From Pseudisothecium myosuroides (Eukaryota; Streptophyta; Bryopsida; Hypnales; Lembophyllaceae), in the NCBI GenBank assembly GCA_951799445.1, contig OX637290.1, forward strand, positions 2,048,501 through 2,112,500: a DNA stretch of 64,000 nucleotides, in the 5' to 3' direction. This document shows, one piece after another, positions 58,795 to 64,000 of the stretch. The stretch's first letter is position 1. The number at the start of each line of letters is the position of its first letter. The position numbers were made by a program, and so were the translations under genes. The notes beneath the pieces are model-generated. The model was given only the letters and a program-made list of their open reading frames with translations, searched no databases and had not been told where the DNA came from.

Positions 58795-61700
58795 ATGCAT
58801 CGGGTGGGCAGCACTGGAAATACTGCCAATTCCGCTCGCCCTCGCAAAGAGAGGCGCATTACCTACGTCCTACGCGACTCGAATGACTCCAAGGTATTCA
58901 GCTTCGGACGAGACCAATTTTAGGTTTTCCGTGGGCGAAATTAGGTGGACAGAGTTGGTTTTGATCGTCACTTGGCACTGAATGTTTTACCCTTCTCTGT
59001 CGCTGTCCCTTGGTTGTTCGGGCTATAAGAGAACGCTCAGTTCGTGTTATCATGGACCACTCCTTGTTTCCTTACAACCCTGCCCAATTTTTCGTCGTGG
59101 AAAGAACCTTTGTGGTCTTCGCATGGAGAATCTCTCGGCCAGCGTCGCCATTCTTCGTTAGGTCTGAGTTTTATTTGTGTTCACGTTTTAATTGTTTAAG
59201 TCGGCTTGCAGCATTGTTCCGGAATCAATTGCGTGACTGGTCCGACTGGTTTGAAACACGACAATGGGGGTGAGTACTTGTTTAGTGGCAGTCGAGATGG
59301 GACTTTGAAGAGATGGGAGCTTGGCGTGGATGGGGCTGTATGTGGCGCCACTTTTGAATCCCACGTTGACTGGGTATCCATTCATCCCATTGCGCTTCCA
59401 ATTTCGACTCTCAGTTTGGTTAGGAGGAACGGTTGAGCAACAGTGTTTGTATTGTTCCGTGATTTGATGTTGACAAATTTATCCAATCGGAACTCGTGGC
59501 AAGTAGTAGATAGCGTCAGTATTCTGCCAGCAGCAGTAAACACTAGACACTCATGAACGTTATCGCTTCACAAATTTCTGCTCGTGTCTGCGCTACCTTA
59601 TTCATCCTTATGTTGAGAGCGTGTTCGTAAAACGTGATGTCTCGTCTATCTCTGCAGGTTAATGACGTGGTGGTTACTGGCGATAACACGCTTGTCTCCT
59701 GCTCCTCGGACACCACACTGAAGGTGAATTTTTCTCGGATAAGATAGTTTCCTTCCTGCTCTTTGTGTTAGCAGGGTTTTGGGGTCTAGAATTGTGATTA
59801 GTCAAGGTCAGAGAGGAAGGACGGAGATTCACCAGGTTGTGGAGGTTTGTATTGGGCAGTATCTTTGTATCGACCCTCACCTTCTAGCTGGTTTGTGCTT
59901 GGAAACAGACGTGGAAACCATTTTCTGATGGCGAATGTACCCGGACCTTTCGGCAGCATTCTGATTATGTCACATCTCTTGCTGCGGCCCGTCATGTGAG
60001 TCCGTGGATTTCTTGTATCTCCATAATTATGTATGTGCACCTTTTGAAATTTCCTTGTGTTAGTGCGGGAGCGTTCTTTGGACGAGTGCAGTGTGCTTTT
60101 AGCCCTTGAACGGCCCCAGTGTCCGGATCGGTCTTCAAATACCAAAGAGTTGGATGTTTTAGGGTTAAGAACCTAAATGTGTGCACCCTTGGTTGAGCTC
60201 CACTGCGAGCTCACTGTTGTGGAAGGTCTGTTTTTAGTTGCGAGTGGATTAGAGAGGTAGCCGAGTGTAGCCATAAGCCTTTCATTTTCGATTGAGCTCA
60301 AAGTTTGTTCTTCCTTTCGTCTGAGGATTTGCAGAACAATACAGTAGCTTCTGGTGGATTGGGTCGGGAGGTTTTCATATGGGACTTGGAAGCAGCTATG
60401 GTGCCAGTAGCTCGAGCCCACAACGAAGCCAGCGAAGATGGGAGTTATGCTGACGGAGGTTACACTTCAGGTTGGCTTTCGGTGTTTCAGAGTTTCTTTG
60501 CTTTGCTTTTGTCTCCTGTATTTGTCTCTAGTTCCTTGCACATCGTTTCTGTTTGTGTTGTACCGTGCTCTGAAGACCAGTATATATCAGGCGACCGTGC
60601 AATTACCTCAAACAATCTTGTCACCACTGCCCCTGCACAAACTCCGCAGCAAGGTTACGCTCCTTTACCCGCGAAAGGACACAAAGAATCTGTGTACGCT
60701 CTTGCCATGAATGATGTGGGGACCATTCTGGTCTCAGGCGGTACAGAAAAGGTGAGTCGCACTCTTCCCCTTCGGTTCATTTTGAAGCGCTCCTCTGAAG
60801 CCCATTTGCATTTAGTTGGGAGATTCATTCCGATTTTCTTTTTCTTATGCGTTGGCGTCCATGTGTTGGTAGGCTGTTCGAGTTTGGGATGCCAGAAGTG
60901 GCGCTAAGCAAATGAAACTGAAGGGTCACACGGACAATGTTCGGGCTCTTCTTTTAGACCCTACTGGCAGGTGGGTTTGACAAGTCGATTTTTTTTCTGT
61001 TTTCTTCATTCTCTTTTGATTTTTGGGTTGAATAATGACGATTTTTAATTTCTATTGCGGTTGGGGTTTCCTTCCTCTTTTGTTTGGTTGCAGACTTTGC
61101 TTGTCAGGATCGTCCGACTCCATGATAAGGTTAGTTCCGGCGTGGTATCATTTGGTCGGTCATGAGCCTCTCATCATCTTGAGTGTTTTGGTGCTTACTG
61201 CAGGGTATCGTTGTGCTTGATTATTACGGATCCGAGTAGAGGAGAGCCTTGGGTTGCAATGATGGTGGTCCAGTGTCTCGTGTTGGAAGTCCTTGCCGCT
61301 TCATGTTAGTACGGCCTTAGGAGTCATTGGTTTTTGGGTGTGGTGTAGGACACAAATTGAGAAACTGGTATGAGGCTGGATCATTGAACACGTGAATTGA
61401 TCCTTCTTGAGATCTTTATTTTTGAACGTGTCTCTATTGGTTGTACTTGTCTATTTGGTAAGGCCGTAGATTCCAGCTTGTCCGATGGTATGTTATTCTG
61501 TGAGTCGCTACTGATGAGGAATCCCTTATGTCCATACTACACAGGCTCTGGGATTTGGGACAACAGCGTTGCATTCATTCGTATGCAGTTCACACCGATT
61601 CCGTGTGGGCACTTGCAAGCTCGCCATCATTCAGTCATGTGTATAGTGGCGGTCGTGACTTTTCTGTACGCTCTTCCCTTGACTAGTTGCCGACTCTGTC

Positions 61701-64000
61701 GTGTTGCATCGATGTCGTTTCGCAATCATTCTTAAATGCAGTATCATGGAACAATGGTGACTACCCGTTTGCAGTACTTTTGGTTGCCAATTCTTGTCAT
61801 GAGTGCTTTGTCTGCCTTCAGGAGTTTTGCGATTGACGTGGTTTCCGTATCTGTCTTGAGGATTGGTGTTCCAGTTTTGCTGCTCTGCATTCCGACATTC
61901 ATGATTCCAATGCCTGCTTTTGATTCTCCTTTGTTGAATCAGGTGTACCTTACGGACTTATCCACCCGAGAAAGTACTTTACTCTGTAAGGAGGAGCACC
62001 CCGTTTTAAGGTTGTCCCTCCAAGGAGATGAGTGGCTTTGGGTGGCCACCACCGACTCATCCTTGCACAGATGGCCTGCGCGGGAGCGAGCTACGACGAA
62101 AAGTTTACAAAGAGCGAGCTCCTTCGTTGCCGGCTCGCTGCCGTTCGCCCGTGCTCGAGCCAATATAGATGGCTCGGCTCCTGTACGTTTCGCTTTCCAA
62201 TCCGTTTTATTCAAGGTTAATTCATTGTTTCGCGATGTGTTTTGAAGGCACCTATCATGTTTCGGGTGTTTCTCTCCTTGGAGTGACTTGGAAAAGCTTG
62301 TCGCCATTTCAGGTTCCTTTGTATACTCAGCCGACCTCAGTTATTCCTGGCACTGCTGGAATTGTTCAGCACGCGATTTTGAATGACCGACGCCATGTTC
62401 TCACCAAGGTCGGTCTGGAGTTTCCTATAATGACACTTCTCGTTGGCCACCAAAGATTTGAAAAGATGACTAGTTATTCGATCCTAGCTTCAGATTGGTG
62501 AATTTCTGTAACCAAGTTGGTTCCTGAGCATAGCAGCTGGCACGGCGTCTTGTGTAGTGATTAATGTTGACATTCAACATGGCTTGTCCTACAGGACGCG
62601 GCAGGCATTGTGAAGCGTTGGGAAATTACGCGAGGGGCGGTGATTGAAGACTACGGAAAGGTAAGTGACCATTGTATCCAGCAGCTTTCGTAATCCCTGT
62701 GCCATACCTCTACGTGGTTTATGCTTTTAGAAGAGACAAGGAACTTTGTTGTGTACTTCTGAACCGGTCCCAAGAAGATGCGGTGAGCTTAGCTGGAGTA
62801 TTGATTGCAGGTGAATTTTGAAGAAAAAGAGAAGGAGCTGTTCGAAAAGGTGTGTTTCCTTCTGTCCCTACTTTGCTTAGAATGACGTCAGTTTTTTTGA
62901 TCAGATGATGATAGAGTCTGTTCTTCTTGAGGAAAGTGGTTCTTTGTCTGTTTCATTTGCATGTTTTAGTGGAGACGTTTGATGTGATTGATGCATGTTT
63001 CGTGGGTATGAAAGATGCAATAGATCTTCACTTATTTTGTATATTATTGCCTCCTTAGTCGGTGTTCCGATCGGTATTGACAAGTGATTTTTCCTTCTGA
63101 AGCAACAATATGAATACTTCATTTTCTGTTTACTACATTGATGAGGGACGTTATGTTTCAAGTGGAACCTTACCATGGATGGTATGCGGTTGTGAGACAG
63201 ATGAGCGTGCCGGCGTGGTTTACAATGGACACGAGATTAGGGAGCATGTCCGTGCATCTGGATACGCCTCAGTGTTTCTCGGCAGAAATGTATGCTGTTG
63301 ATTTGAACGTCCCTGGTGCTTCCGAAGAACTGAAGGTACGCTCGGTTGCATGTGCTAGGTCCATTTTCGTGTGGTAACGTTACATAGTCTACTATGCAAT
63401 GCAATTCCGTTCATTCGCATGTGCTGTAGCCAGACTTTCCCTGTCGGACGTTAGTATCTTGTTCACAGGGTGTAGGCTGCAGGTGCTCAACAGGATCTCC
63501 GTGTCTTTTACCCTTCTGTTTTGTCTTTTAGGACTGCTTCAACTACGCGGGCGTCTCCTTGCTCTAAGGTCTTTCATTGTTCCTTGTACGGTGGTGAATG
63601 TCAGCTGTTCTATTGGCTTACTGTCCTTGTATGTTACCCGGGGGTTTCAGTTGAATATCGGTCAAGAAACCCTTGGCGGGCTTCTCGCACATTGGTCAGC
63701 TCAAAGACGAGCCAAGTCTGTTGCACCTACCACAGCGAATGGAGATGTGAGTCCCAGCTTGAGTTCTGGAGCTGGGGAGCATGGATCTAATCGTCGTACA
63801 GCTCTGGATGACAGTAAACATGAGCCCAACGTCCAGCAGACGCGCGTGCTGCCTAATTTCGAATTCTCAACTCAGTCGCCTCCGTCCATCATCACTGAGG
63901 GCTCCCAGGTACGGCTCTTCAGTTACAGAGCATGTGAACTGGATTTCTTCTCAGCACTTGCTACTTTTAGAGCTTCCTGCAATCACGGAATAGGTCAGTT
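58795..64000 (+). CDS. WDR48: WDR48/UAF1-like WD40 protein, 3' end outside window
   Basis: Fifteen coding exons fit GT-AG rules: 58795-58893, 59212-59373, 59658-59723, 59909-59995, 60335-60470, 60591-60751, 60873-60970, 61094-61129, 61545-61665, 61943-62182, 62313-62408, 62595-62660, 62811-62849, 63201-63335, 63651-63908. All stay in frame, about 530 residues so far. WD repeats run from the start: [74 protein letters not shown]. After the propeller, [20 protein letters not shown] opens the DUF3337 region. In animals the family activates USP1/12/46 deubiquitinases; a similar plant role is inferred. The N-terminus MHRVGS fits the plant form as I recall it. The C-terminal domain continues past 64000. 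Confidence 0.92.

Noticed and set aside
59674..60186. Minus-strand frames within the WDR48-like gene
   Set aside because: They overlap conserved plus-strand exons and introns and have no family features.

Overview
This is a transposon-rich nuclear segment of a plant genome. Four conserved plant genes with GT-AG introns lie in a background of LTR and DNA transposons. SKP1, type-2 tryptophan synthase beta, 20S proteasome alpha-5 and a WDR48-like protein all read like land-plant proteins. I cannot fix the lineage; a non-seed plant is a guess. No bacterial, organellar, rRNA or CRISPR signal was seen.

Layout. 0.4-6.8 kb: a complete but dead Ty1/copia element with 217-bp LTRs and a perfect 5-bp target duplication. 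7.2-9.1 kb: three MITEs. 9.5-10.3 kb: a 184-bp tandem repeat. 10.7-16.7 kb (minus): an 11-exon Plavaka-like (CACTA-related) transposase gene, nearly intact. One of its introns holds two 740-bp fold-back elements side by side. 17.8-22 kb: a patchwork of host gene fragments (DMP-like, HSP70, ESV1-like). 22.6-25.2 kb (plus): an unrecognised six-exon gene. 25.7-30.6 kb: type-2 tryptophan synthase beta, six coding exons, with a Stowaway MITE in its first intron. 31.5-34.2 kb: a nested stack of five DNA elements. 37.7-38.5 kb: SKP1. 40.7-42.8 kb: a non-autonomous CACTA element with palindromic inserts. 46.2-46.8 kb: a G-rich TIR element. 48.5-51.2 kb (minus): proteasome alpha-5, nine exons. 51.5-57.6 kb: more DNA elements. 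58.8 kb to the right edge: WDR48-like gene, 15 coding exons seen, C-terminus beyond the window.

The conserved genes are unrelated housekeeping genes (amino-acid metabolism, ubiquitin ligase, proteasome, a deubiquitinase cofactor in animals), not an operon or cluster. The exon models were built by hand from splice sites and remembered family sequence. For three of them the exon lengths sum exactly to an open frame (TSBtype2 1491 nt, SKP1 474 nt, proteasome alpha-5 714 nt); the WDR48-like exons stay in frame to the edge.

The most unusual content is mobile DNA. One MITE superfamily has TTAA target sites and CCC...GGG ends, a piggyBac-like signature. It occurs in three size classes, and empty target sites for it can be read inside the window. 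A Plavaka-type transposase lies next to it, with host gene fragments and an uncharacterised divergent gene alongside.
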